From Sphingobacterium bovistauri (GTDB lineage: Bacteria; Bacteroidota; Bacteroidia; Sphingobacteriales; Sphingobacteriaceae): a DNA stretch of 64,000 nucleotides. The notes beneath the pieces are model-generated. The model was given only the letters and a program-made list of their open reading frames with translations. It did not search any database and was not told the DNA's origin. Location: the NCBI RefSeq assembly GCF_020295405.1, contig NZ_JADEYP010000021.1, positions 1 to 64,000 on the forward strand, given 5' to 3'. Made by a program: the position numbers and the translations under genes. Each line of letters begins with the position of its first letter. Position 1 is the first letter of the stretch. Of the stretch, positions 1 through 7,750 are shown piece after piece.

Positions 1-41
1 AACAGACCTACCAATTGAGCGCTTACAGGATGATTATCCAA
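1..41 (-). CDS. ISAon1-type transposase catalytic ORF, N-terminal fragment (runs off window)
   Basis: A second frame opens at a TTG that overlaps the stop of the upstream IS ORF and reads LDNHPVSAQLVGL up to the window edge. In two-ORF ISAon1 elements the catalytic transposase follows directly in a different frame and begins with a similar short segment. The frame is +1 relative to the first ORF, and that frame has a stop just before AGA AGA TAT TTG, so separate initiation is more likely than simple slippage. Only 13 codons are visible, so the call leans on the neighbour. Confidence 0.4.
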   Translation of the reverse strand, partial: MDNHPVSAQLVGL

Positions 42-387
42 ATATCTTCTTTAAAAAAAGCCCGAATTCCGTTGTCATTCGAGTACCCTCACGCACCAGG
101 TTCCAATCTCTTGTGACGATCTCTCCGGTATCCAGTACCGTCCAGCGACGACGGCGGATATGTGGCGTAACTTTCTGACCTCGAATGGGAAAGTCTGAAA
201 TTTCAGTGGAAGGCATAAACCCCTTTGACTCCAATTTGCTGTTCTCATAACTTGTCGGAGCAATATTAAGCTCATCTAAATAAATATGGAGTTGATTGTC
301 AACTTGATCGACTTCTAAAATCTGAAAATATTCCAAAAGCCCTTCGGGCATCAATAAGGATAGTAATTTACGTTCGGCTTCTTGCAA
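34..387 (-). CDS. ISAon1 family transposase N-terminal region protein
   Basis: This 117-residue protein is the accessory N-terminal ORF of ISAon1-type insertion sequences. Recognisable family features are the LLEYFQI start, the LESKGF segment near residue 53, FPIRG near residue 67, the basic RRRW patch near residue 79 and RDWNLVREGTRMT near residue 93. The start is a TTG; an in-frame stop lies five codons upstream, so no ATG start is available there, and the only other option is an internal ATG at residue 13. It may bind the IS ends, but that is inference. The catalytic partner begins at its stop codon and runs out of the window. Confidence 0.82.
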   Translation of the reverse strand: MQEAERKLLSLLMPEGLLEYFQILEVDQVDNQLHIYLDELNIAPTSYENSKLESKGFMPSTEISDFPIRGQKVTPHIRRRRWTVLDTGEIVTRDWNLVREGTRMTTEFGLFLKKIFG

Positions 388-716
388 GGGATATCTGTAT
401 TAAGGATACTAAACTAAGAAATTTTTAACACTCCCCCCATGAATTCAGATTGATCCGTTTTTTCATTTTAATATACCTTGTTCATAAAATTATTTCTTTC
501 TAAAGTAAACTCACTTTAGGTGTACGGTTAATCTCTCAACTTAATTTGATATAATCTAAAGTTGTATATCTACTATTATACCTTGCAGATGTCACAACTA
601 TATTTCTTTAAAAAAGCTATTTATTTTAATATGTCATTATATAGTTATGTTACGTAAAAATGAAAGTGTTATAGTATTTATTAATTAGTTTTGCAGAAAC
701 AACAACTATTTTAAGG
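388..716. other. Intergenic region between IS and desaturase gene
   Basis: No coding region is visible. It must contain the unseen outer end of the insertion sequence. A short inverted repeat, CTAAAGT at 500-506 and ACTTTAG at 513-519, could form a small hairpin but has no clear T-run. The right end holds the desaturase promoter. Confidence 0.5.
686..693 (+). promoter_or_regulatory. Bacteroidota -7 element (TAGTTTTG) for the desaturase gene
   Basis: TAGTTTTG matches TAnnTTTG exactly and lies 23 bases before the GTG start at 717. No convincing -33 TTTG is seen. It supports the GTG start, because there is no ATG between it and the coding frame. Confidence 0.5.
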
Positions 717-1757
717 GTGACGCATCAACAGAAAACAAATATTATCAAGAAGGAGATTATAGCTTCTTATAAAAGTTTAAGAGCTAAATACCCTGTTTTA
801 AAATATCAGAACTTTATTGGTTTTAGTATATTTATGTCTTGTCTTTTGATTAGTGCTGGACTTGGCTATATGTGGTATGTCGATATCATACCTGCTTGGG
901 TACTGATATTGGGTAATGCGTTTTTATTTGGTGTACTACATGAATTAGAGCATGATCTAATCCATTTTATCTATTTCAAAAATAATAAGCTAGTACATAA
1001 TTTGATGTTGTTGGTGATATGGTTGGTACGTCCATTAACTTTGAATCCATGGTTTAGACGTGTTTTGCATTATCATCATCACAAATTTTCAGGAACTTTA
1101 CATGATGTAGAGGAACGGGGGGTGACCAATGGTGAGAAATGGAGTTTGAAGCGCCTTTTGTTTACACCAGATTTAGTTATTGGTAATGCTTTGCGTGTTA
1201 TCGGTTTATTTAGTGACATGAAGCGTGAAGTGGATAATGGAAATCTGAAATTGCATACTGCAAAAAAATTGAAATTAAGTGGTGTGTTTGGTTTGATTCC
1301 TTTTACTATTCTTTCACACGTAATTCTTTATGTGTTTTTTACGGATATTTTATTGGATTTTTTACACAATAAGTATCAATTTACTTGGGTATTGCCAGAA
1401 GTAATTAAGGATGTGTTAGCTTGGAGTAAACCAATAATTTATATCGTTTTATTACCAAACTTATTACGTCAATTTTGTTTGCATTTCATCACATCAAATC
1501 TTCATTATTTTGGAGATGTGGAGCAAGGTAACGTTATTGAGCAAACACAGGTGTTGACGGTATGGTGGACATATCCGTTTCAATTGTTCTGTTTTTTCTT
1601 TGGTTGGACACATGCTATTCATCATTTTGTAGTGAACGAAACATTCTATATTCGTCATATTGCTCGTAAGAAAGCACACGAAGTGATGCGCAAAAATGGT
1701 GTTCGCTTTAATGATTTGGGAACTTTCCGTCGTGCTAATAGATATCACGAGGTTTGA
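717..1757 (+). CDS. Membrane fatty-acid-desaturase family di-iron protein
   Basis: This 346-residue integral membrane protein has the three histidine boxes of the membrane di-iron desaturase/hydroxylase superfamily: HELEH at 75-79 (with H83), HYHHH at 118-122 and HAIHH at 299-303. Hydrophobic stretches near 35-70, 95-105, 185-215 and 235-255 fit a multi-span protein with the histidine clusters on the cytoplasmic face. The family inserts double bonds or hydroxyl groups into acyl chains and related lipids; the substrate cannot be told from sequence. The start is GTG, since no in-frame ATG follows the promoter at 686. It is monocistronic, with the insertion sequence upstream and a bidirectional terminator downstream. 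Confidence 0.8.
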   Translation: MTHQQKTNIIKKEIIASYKSLRAKYPVLKYQNFIGFSIFMSCLLISAGLGYMWYVDIIPAWVLILGNAFLFGVLHELEHDLIHFIYFKNNKLVHNLMLLVIWLVRPLTLNPWFRRVLHYHHHKFSGTLHDVEERGVTNGEKWSLKRLLFTPDLVIGNALRVIGLFSDMKREVDNGNLKLHTAKKLKLSGVFGLIPFTILSHVILYVFFTDILLDFLHNKYQFTWVLPEVIKDVLAWSKPIIYIVLLPNLLRQFCLHFITSNLHYFGDVEQGNVIEQTQVLTVWWTYPFQLFCFFFGWTHAIHHFVVNETFYIRHIARKKAHEVMRKNGVRFNDLGTFRRANRYHEV

Positions 1758-1784
1758 AAAAAATTATAAGATACTTTTGAAAAC

Positions 1785-1815
1785 AAAAATGCTTCCCTAA
1801 TGGAAGCATTTTTTG
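1785..1815. terminator. Bidirectional terminator
   Basis: The arms AAAAATGCTTCC and GGAAGCATTTTT surround a short loop, with an A-run on the left and a T-run on the right. It can terminate both the desaturase gene and the convergent LOG gene. Confidence 0.85.
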
Positions 1816-1841
1816 TTAAATATATTATTCGACTCCTTCTA

Positions 1842-2546
1842 TTAGAAGTTTGGTTTCAACAAATACTTGTCGTAGAATCTAAAGATGTGTTCTACCGCTT
1901 CTTCAGCAGTGTCCACAATACGATACAGTTTCAAATCTTCTGGTGAAATGTAGGCATTGGTCAACATTGTTTTTTCTACCCATTCTAACAATCCTCCCCA
2001 ATAATCAGATCCTACTAATACGATAGGGAAACGTTCAATCTTACCCGTTTGGATCAAAGTGATCGCTTCAAATAATTCATCCATTGTGCCAAAGCCACCA
2101 GGCATCACGATATACCCCTGTGAATATTTCATGAACATAACTTTACGTACGAAGAAGTAATTAAACTCTAGTAATTTGTCACGGTCAATATACTTATTGT
2201 GAAATTGCTCAAAAGGAAGTTCTATATTTAAACCTACTGATTTACCGCCCACACCGTGTGCGCCTCGATTGGCTGCTTCCATAATACCAGGGCCACCGCC
2301 AGAGATAACACCATAGCCCTTTTCGGCAAGTAATCCTGCGATTTTAACGGTCATTTGGTAGCATTTATGGTCTTCTGGAGTTCTTGCAGAGCCGAATATA
2401 GATACACATGGGCCTATTTTAGCCAATTTTTCAAATCCATCAACAAACTCAGCCATGATCTTGAAAATCTGCCACGAGTCTTTTACTTTTATTTCTTGCC
2501 AAGTCTTATTGGCAAATGAATTTATAATTCTATTTTCTCCCGTCAT
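1842..2546 (-). CDS. LOG family protein (TIGR00730 type)
   Basis: The 234-residue protein belongs to the LOG (lysine decarboxylase-like, Rossmann-fold) family. The nucleotide-binding signature SGGGPGIMEAANRGA is at 82-96 and PGGFGTMDE at 149-157, with an R-K pair at 134-135. Members with these motifs act as cytokinin-riboside-5'-monophosphate phosphoribohydrolases or related nucleotide glycosidases; the older lysine decarboxylase label is not supported. It has an N-terminal extension of about 40 residues before the core, common in bacterial long-form members. It is cytosolic and transcribed alone, converging on the desaturase gene. The ATG start at 2546 is the only nearby one. The cellular substrate in this organism is unknown. 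Confidence 0.85.
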   Translation of the reverse strand: MTGENRIINSFANKTWQEIKVKDSWQIFKIMAEFVDGFEKLAKIGPCVSIFGSARTPEDHKCYQMTVKIAGLLAEKGYGVISGGGPGIMEAANRGAHGVGGKSVGLNIELPFEQFHNKYIDRDKLLEFNYFFVRKVMFMKYSQGYIVMPGGFGTMDELFEAITLIQTGKIERFPIVLVGSDYWGGLLEWVEKTMLTNAYISPEDLKLYRIVDTAEEAVEHIFRFYDKYLLKPNF

Positions 2547-2640
2547 ATTATTTATCTATGTATATGGATAATTGCAATATAATAAATTTAGCTATTTCGA
2601 ACTAGTGAATTTTTTTTCTTTTATGTGGTGAAACTTTAGT

Positions 2641-2922
2641 TTAGGATTTACGATCTGAATGGCCTAATTTTTTTTCTGGACAAATGGTATCTCTTACTAA
2701 TTGTTTGATGACTTTTATGTCTTGGAATCCATCTTCACGTTTGCGGTCAAATATCACTTTTTCTTCAGTGCTAATCTGAAAACGTCCTGCTACTTCAGAG
2801 GGAACCAGCATGACACCAAATAGCTCTTCTTGAAATGTGGTTAACAACTCTTGTGCGATGTAGGCTGCTCGCAGAAGCCACCCACATTTGGGGCAATACT
2901 CTATTATGATACGTGGTTTCAT
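2641..2922 (-). CDS. SelT/SelW/SelH (Rdx) family thioredoxin-like protein
   Basis: This 93-residue protein has the Rdx-family opening: a short strand followed by CPKCGW with the redox pair C10 and C13, a helix, then a segment around PSEVAGRFQI. Both active-site positions are cysteine, so no selenocysteine is involved. Family members are thioredoxin-fold proteins of poorly defined redox function. It is cytosolic with no signal peptide. It diverges from recR across 91 bases and lies 94 bases from the LOG gene on the same strand, so the two could be cotranscribed, but there is no overlap to prove it. Confidence 0.8.
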   Translation of the reverse strand: MKPRIIIEYCPKCGWLLRAAYIAQELLTTFQEELFGVMLVPSEVAGRFQISTEEKVIFDRKREDGFQDIKVIKQLVRDTICPEKKLGHSDRKS

Positions 2923-3001
2923 CGCTATAATGATACAAATTTTGTTCCATATTCTGTTTCGCTTGTTATATATCTTGATGTTTTTCTGACATAAAAATAC
3001 T

Positions 3002-3009
3002 TACATTTG
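3002..3009 (+). promoter_or_regulatory. Bacteroidota -7 element (TACATTTG) for recR
   Basis: TACATTTG matches TAnnTTTG exactly. Only four bases separate it from the recR ATG, so the transcript would start at or within a few bases of the start codon. A TTG at 2975-2977 is a weak -33 candidate with long spacing. Confidence 0.6.
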
Positions 3010-3013
3010 TCCT

Positions 3014-3628
3014 ATGAATTTTTCATCTAAATTATTAGAAAATGCTGTAGAGGAGTTTGGTCGTTTGCCTGGAGTAGGGAAGAAGACGGCATTGCGTTTA
3101 GTGTTGCATTTATTGAAGCAACAGGATGCAGAAGTAGCTCGTTTTACGCAGTCATTAAATCTATTAAAAGAGAAAATTCAATATTGTAAAGAATGTTATA
3201 ATATCTCTGACGAGGATATTTGTGAAATATGTTTATCGGTGAAGCGCGATAAATCAACGATTTGTGTCGTGGAAGATACACGCGATGTAATGGCAATAGA
3301 GAATACAAATCAATATCAAGGAGTGTATCATGTACTTGGAGGGTTGATTTCTCCAATGGACGGAGTAGGCCCATCTGATTTGAAAATTGATGGTTTGTTA
3401 CAGCGTGTACGAACTGGAGAAGTCAAGGAAATTATTTTAGCATTATCCGCCACCATGGAAGGGGATACCACAATTTTTTATTTATACCGTAAATTGAAGG
3501 AATTCAATTTGCAGGTAAGTACTATTGCTAGAGGTATTGCGTTTGGTGGTGAGCTTGAGTATGTAGATGAGATTACTTTAGGTCGTTCTATTTTGACACG
3601 TGTTCCCTATGAACGTAATGTAGGTTAA
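3014..3628 (+). CDS. recR: Recombination protein RecR
   Basis: RecR works with RecO and RecF to load RecA onto gapped DNA. All parts are present in 204 residues: a helix-hairpin-helix LPGVGKKTALRL at 18-29, a four-cysteine zinc finger with C58, C61, C70 and C73, a Toprim domain beginning at CVVEDTRD (84-91), and the conserved GGLISPMDGVGP at 109-120. Length matches the family. The promoter -7 element ends four bases before the ATG, suggesting a leaderless or nearly leaderless message. The stop codon abuts the stop codon of the convergent MFS gene with no base between. Confidence 0.95.
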   Translation: MNFSSKLLENAVEEFGRLPGVGKKTALRLVLHLLKQQDAEVARFTQSLNLLKEKIQYCKECYNISDEDICEICLSVKRDKSTICVVEDTRDVMAIENTNQYQGVYHVLGGLISPMDGVGPSDLKIDGLLQRVRTGEVKEIILALSATMEGDTTIFYLYRKLKEFNLQVSTIARGIAFGGELEYVDEITLGRSILTRVPYERNVG

Positions 3629-4834
3629 TTAAACCTTCATTTTTGTTGTTATCCAATAAAATCCTATAGCAGCTATGAAGAGAGTTGTTCCTGCAATCGT
3701 CCATAGTACATTGTAACCATAATGCTCTGCAATATACGTTCCCAAATAAGGAGAGAAAATATTTGCAGCAGCAAAGGCTAGCGAGTTGAATCCCATGTAA
3801 GCACCTTGGTTGCTCAATCCAGCTCTCTTTATCGATATGGTTGCCATAAATGGGAGGGACAGCATTTCTCCAGTTGAGAGTATAAACATAGCCATATATA
3901 GCCAAACAATTCCAAAATCCAGATTCAGCATGTAATAAGACATACCTGTAATTGCCGTGCCCCAAAACATAATTTGACGAATGGATAAGCGATGTTCAAC
4001 GAAATGGACTAAAACCATTTCGAATATCACAATCACAAATCCACTAAAACCTAATAATAGACCTATTTGTCCAGAATCTAAGCTGTACACATCTTTGTAA
4101 AATAGGGGTAGGGTACTTAATAATTGTAAGAAGCCCATAGAAAATAGACAGCATAGAATATTAAACACGATAAACATGCCATCGGAGTATGCATTACGTT
4201 CTTTTGTTTTTGTGCTTGTGTTTTCTTCTTTTTTTGGAGCTTCATTTTGTGCTCTATTTTTGAAAAAGTATATAAATACAATCACTGCAATAGCAGCAGC
4301 AATGGCATTACCATAGAATATCCAATTGTAAGAGATAGTCGCTAAAAAACCACCTAATGCAGGCCCGATAGAAAATCCTAAATTGACAGCCATCCTATTT
4401 AAGGAGTAAGCTCTTGTGATATTCTCTGGCTTCGCATACCGTGCTACAGATACTGAATTAGCAGGTCTAAAAATATCGGCCACCATGGTCAATACGAAGA
4501 TCATAAGCGCCAAAGTCTCAAAAGTCTGAAAGTATGGAAGGATCAGGAATAAAGGGATTACAGCAATTTGGCTAACTGTTTGTACTTTGAAGCTTCCAAA
4601 TCGATCAGTTAACCATCCACCAAGCCACGAGCCACATACAGAGCCTAGCCCAAAACAACCTAATACAAGTCCAATTTGTGTTTTTGAGAAGCCTAATTCA
4701 GAAGACATGTACATCCCCAAAAAGGGAATTACCATAGAGCCAGTCCTATTGATCAGCATTACCAAAGCTAACAACCAGGCTGCGGGAGATAATCCTCTGT
4801 AGGAATTTATATATATCTGAAAAAGAGACTTCAA
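3629..4834 (-). CDS. MFS transporter (drug/metabolite exporter type)
   Basis: A 401-residue major facilitator with about 12 hydrophobic segments. The motif A region reads GGWLTDRFGSFK near residue 72-83, between TM2 and TM3, which fits proton-coupled exporters of the drug-resistance type. A hydrophilic central loop rich in K and E (around 195-215) separates the two halves. The start is TTG at 4834: no ATG lies in frame upstream and the next internal methionine would delete TM1. The substrate cannot be inferred. It lies 27 bases downstream of no same-strand gene; its transcript would run into recR in the convergent direction without room for a terminator. Confidence 0.8.
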   Translation of the reverse strand: MKSLFQIYINSYRGLSPAAWLLALVMLINRTGSMVIPFLGMYMSSELGFSKTQIGLVLGCFGLGSVCGSWLGGWLTDRFGSFKVQTVSQIAVIPLFLILPYFQTFETLALMIFVLTMVADIFRPANSVSVARYAKPENITRAYSLNRMAVNLGFSIGPALGGFLATISYNWIFYGNAIAAAIAVIVFIYFFKNRAQNEAPKKEENTSTKTKERNAYSDGMFIVFNILCCLFSMGFLQLLSTLPLFYKDVYSLDSGQIGLLLGFSGFVIVIFEMVLVHFVEHRLSIRQIMFWGTAITGMSYYMLNLDFGIVWLYMAMFILSTGEMLSLPFMATISIKRAGLSNQGAYMGFNSLAFAAANIFSPYLGTYIAEHYGYNVLWTIAGTTLFIAAIGFYWITTKMKV

Positions 4835-4861
4835 TGTTTTTTTTATATTTAAATTAATAAA

Positions 4862-5809
4862 TTATACTAAATCTGAATTAAGCACATAATTGTTGTATGT
4901 GATTGTTTTCACTTTTGTAGCGGGATTATAGATGAAGTCTATACGGCCTAAAACAGCTCCACCGCTAGCAGCTTGATTGACCAAAGTGATTTTTCCAGCA
5001 GCGTTTTTGACCTCAGTAGGTTTTTCTAGAAAAGTATGCGTATGTCCTCCTATGATCAGATCGATACCTTGTGTGGCAGCCGCTAATCGCAAGTCAGATA
5101 CTTTATCTTCTTCATACGAATAGCCTAGATGAGAAAGACAGATAACAATATCACATTTGTATTTGTCCTTTAACGTAGGTACAATTCTTTTTGCTACTGC
5201 AATAGGGTCTTCATATTGCATTCCTGCATATTGTTTTTTATCTACTAAGCCATCTAAATTTACCCCCAGTCCAAAAACACCTATTTTGACACCATCTTTC
5301 TTAAATATTTGATAATGTTTAGTTTTTCCAGCTAAAGCTGTCTGTGAGAAATCATAGTTTGACGTTAAAAATGGAAAACTAGCTTTGTCAAAATGTTTTA
5401 AAAGCCCTTCTATACCATTGTCGAATTCATGATTTCCAAAAGTTCCTGCATCATACTTAAGTTTGGACATCAATGTCAATTCAACCTCACCATCAAATAG
5501 ATTAAAGTAAGGAGTGCCTTGAAAGATATCACCGGCATCAAAAAGTAACACATTCTTCTCTTCCTTGCGAATCTGATTGATTAGAGTACTTCGTCTAGCT
5601 ACGCCACCTAATCCCTGAAGTCTAGATCCATCCATAGGGAATGGTTCTACGCGACTATGGACATCGTTGGTATGTAAGATGGTTATTTTTATATCTTTGA
5701 TGGATTGTGCCTGAGCTAATTGTGGAAGTTGACTATAGGCTAAAGCTGTTCCAAGAATACTGAGATTTCTTAGGAAACTTCTTCTATTTAATGTTTTTAA
5801 CTCTTCCAT
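4862..5809 (-). CDS. Secreted metallophosphatase, 5'-nucleotidase N-terminal domain
   Basis: This 315-residue protein is the calcineurin-like metallophosphoesterase half of a UshA-type 5'-nucleotidase. The metal-binding blocks are visible: LHTNDVHSR near residue 45, FDAGDIFQG near 90, GNHEFDNG near 125 and IGGHTHTF near 255. It begins with a twin-arginine-like signal (NRRSFLRNL, then a hydrophobic run and an alanine-rich cleavage region), so it probably leaves the cytoplasm folded. The substrate-binding C-terminal domain is absent and is encoded by the preceding gene, which it overlaps by 26 bases. The product ends right after the catalytic domain, so it looks like a true single-domain protein rather than a truncation. 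Confidence 0.85.
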   Translation of the reverse strand: MEELKTLNRRSFLRNLSILGTALAYSQLPQLAQAQSIKDIKITILHTNDVHSRVEPFPMDGSRLQGLGGVARRSTLINQIRKEEKNVLLFDAGDIFQGTPYFNLFDGEVELTLMSKLKYDAGTFGNHEFDNGIEGLLKHFDKASFPFLTSNYDFSQTALAGKTKHYQIFKKDGVKIGVFGLGVNLDGLVDKKQYAGMQYEDPIAVAKRIVPTLKDKYKCDIVICLSHLGYSYEEDKVSDLRLAAATQGIDLIIGGHTHTFLEKPTEVKNAAGKITLVNQAASGGAVLGRIDFIYNPATKVKTITYNNYVLNSDLV

Positions 5810-6536
5810 CTAATTCTGTATTAATAGTTTTTCCAGCCTTTGTTAATTTTTCAATGTAATCGATTAAACCGAAACGTACCAATATCCCGGTATCGTTTCT
5901 ATGTAATGGATTACTCAATCCTACGACATAATCACCGCCATTTGCTAGATAGTCATATGTGATTATTTTGTATGTTTTTGTGCTATCTATGGATTCTTTA
6001 TTTATTTTGATGTTCATTGCCTGCCCATCTTTTATTTCCAGCGTTATTCCTGCAATAGGTTGGCCGTTAGTTTTTGCTATATATTGAATCAGAGTAAGGA
6101 GATCATTACCTGAGATCTCTAGAATTGTAAAGTAATTTTCAAAAGGCATTAATTCGAAAATATTGCCAACAGTGATGTTGCCTTTTTGAAGATCTGCGCG
6201 AATACCGAATTTATTAGCGAAAGCAATTTGAGTATTTGGATCTATTGATTTACCAATTTCCAGCATGGCGTCAACAAAGAAATTACCGGCTAAGCTCTCA
6301 GCATCGATACGTGTACGTGTGAGATGGTTATCAGAATAGCCTATTACTCTATTCATTTCACTTTCAAGTTTTTGTTTGAAAGGGATGTAGTAATTTACAA
6401 TTGAAGTGTCAGCTGTGATACTGTTGTCTATTTTATAATTGTGTGTTTCCTTTTGCCACACTCTCTTAGGTGTATTACAATTTGCGAAAAGCAATATTGT
6501 AAGCAATGCTGCAAATATATTTGTATAAGAACGCAT
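5784..6536 (-). CDS. 5'-nucleotidase C-terminal domain lipoprotein
   Basis: A 250-residue protein with a lipoprotein signal (hydrophobic run ending FANC, likely acylated cysteine near residue 20). The rest matches the substrate-binding C-terminal domain of 5'-nucleotidases: SDNHLTRTR, then a segment with NKFGIRADL, the strand LMPFENYF near residue 130 and YDYLANGGDYV near residue 195. In UshA this domain binds the nucleotide and rotates onto the metal centre. Here it is a separate polypeptide encoded before the metallophosphatase and overlapping it by 26 bases, so the two are almost certainly translated together and should act as a complex in the envelope. Confidence 0.83.
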   Translation of the reverse strand: MRSYTNIFAALLTILLFANCNTPKRVWQKETHNYKIDNSITADTSIVNYYIPFKQKLESEMNRVIGYSDNHLTRTRIDAESLAGNFFVDAMLEIGKSIDPNTQIAFANKFGIRADLQKGNITVGNIFELMPFENYFTILEISGNDLLTLIQYIAKTNGQPIAGITLEIKDGQAMNIKINKESIDSTKTYKIITYDYLANGGDYVVGLSNPLHRNDTGILVRFGLIDYIEKLTKAGKTINTELDGRVKNIK

Positions 6537-6744
6537 AGAATAGAATATTTACTGCGAAGCTAAGAAGAATGTATGGATGTACAAATTAACTTTGTGTAAA
6601 ATTTTAAAGTTTAGTATAAATCTAAAGTGTAAAAAATACGCTCTAATTTTTTGATACAAACTATAAGTCGTATTTTGGCAGCTCCATTATGGAATGAAGA
6701 GAATTCTTTTAAAAAAGCCACCTAAACAATAGGAGATAAATAAT

Positions 6745-7692
6745 ATGCCTGTAAAGATACCAGATAATTTGCCAGCGATAGAACTGTTGAAACGTGAGAA
6801 TATTTTCGTAATGAGTAGTTTGCGTGCTAATGAGCAAGATATTAGACCGTTACGTGTTTTGGTGTTGAATTTAATGCCATTGAAAATTTCAACAGAAACA
6901 GATTTTATTAGGTTGTTGTCAAATAATCCTTTGCAGGTAGAAATGGAGTTTTTAAGATTAGAGACACATGTTTCTAAAAATACTCCCCAAGAGCATTTGG
7001 AACTTTTCTATAAAAATTTCGATGAGTTATCAGATCAGTTTTACGATGGTTTTATCGTGACAGGCGCTCCGGTAGAAATGCTTTCTTTTGAAGAGGTAAC
7101 ATATTGGGATGAATTAGTTAAGATTTTTGATTGGGCACGCGTACATGTCACATCATCTTTATATATATGTTGGGCATCTCAAGCTGCTCTGTATCATTTC
7201 TATGGTGTAGAAAAGGTGCCTTTAGATAGCAAGTTATTTGGAGTATTTAAACATTCCGCATCAGACAAGAAAAATCCGATATTTAGAGGGTTTGATGATG
7301 AGTTTTACATTCCACATAGCCGTCACACAACTATAGAACGCGAAGATGTCCTTAAAAAGGAGGGGGTGTGCATATTGTCAGAATCTCCCGATGCAGGAAT
7401 CGCAATATTAAACTCAAGGGGAGGTAGAGAGTTTTATTTGACAGGTCATTCAGAATATAACCCGTATACATTACATGAAGAATATGTGCGTGATGTAGAA
7501 AAAGGTGCAGGTATTAACTTACCTAAAAATTACTATAGAAATGATGACCCCACACAAGAACCTCTTGTGCGATGGACCAGTCATGCAAACTTATTATTCA
7601 ATAATTGGTTGAATTATTTTGTGTATCAAGAGACTCCATTTGATTTACGTGATTTGCCAAAAATGGGAGATATACAATCTCAAGGAGATTAA
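6745..7692 (+). CDS. metA: Homoserine O-acyltransferase MetA (acetyl-CoA type predicted)
   Basis: MetA acylates L-homoserine in the first committed step of methionine synthesis. This 315-residue protein aligns without gaps to the family numbering: catalytic C142 in ICWASQAAL, H235 and E237 in TGHSEY. Residue 111 is glutamate (TGAPVEML), the state associated with acetyl-CoA use in Bacillus-type MetA, whereas the succinyl-CoA enzyme of E. coli has glycine there; the product is therefore predicted to be O-acetylhomoserine. A purine-rich AGGAGA sits ten bases before the ATG, an unusually good ribosome site for this genome. No SAM riboswitch was recognised in the 208-base leader. A strong palindromic terminator follows. 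Confidence 0.92.
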   Translation: MPVKIPDNLPAIELLKRENIFVMSSLRANEQDIRPLRVLVLNLMPLKISTETDFIRLLSNNPLQVEMEFLRLETHVSKNTPQEHLELFYKNFDELSDQFYDGFIVTGAPVEMLSFEEVTYWDELVKIFDWARVHVTSSLYICWASQAALYHFYGVEKVPLDSKLFGVFKHSASDKKNPIFRGFDDEFYIPHSRHTTIEREDVLKKEGVCILSESPDAGIAILNSRGGREFYLTGHSEYNPYTLHEEYVRDVEKGAGINLPKNYYRNDDPTQEPLVRWTSHANLLFNNWLNYFVYQETPFDLRDLPKMGDIQSQGD

Positions 7693-7695
7693 TAA

Positions 7696-7727
7696 AAAAA
7701 CGCATTGAGATATCTCAATGCGTTTTT
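7696..7727. terminator. Bidirectional terminator
   Basis: A perfect 22-base palindrome, CGCATTGAGAT and its complement at 7701-7722, flanked by an A-run on the left and a T-run on the right. It separates metA from the convergent carotenoid operon. Confidence 0.9.
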
Positions 7728-7750
7728 AGTTCCTATGTCTAGGATTGAAA

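Larger units (their letters stand above)
1..387 (-). mobile_element. Partial ISAon1-family insertion sequence
   Basis: The left edge of the window cuts an insertion sequence read on the minus strand. It carries the small N-terminal ORF (34-387) and the first codons of the catalytic transposase ORF (1-41). The outer end beyond 387 was not found: no partner inverted repeat is visible because the other end lies outside the window, so 387 is only a minimum boundary. The next gene starts at 717, so this IS end does not interrupt a gene visible here. Confidence 0.7.

Noticed and set aside
6537..6744. Possible SAM riboswitch before metA
   Set aside because: No conserved SAM-I, SAM-II or related core could be recognised, and no terminator-antiterminator pair is present.
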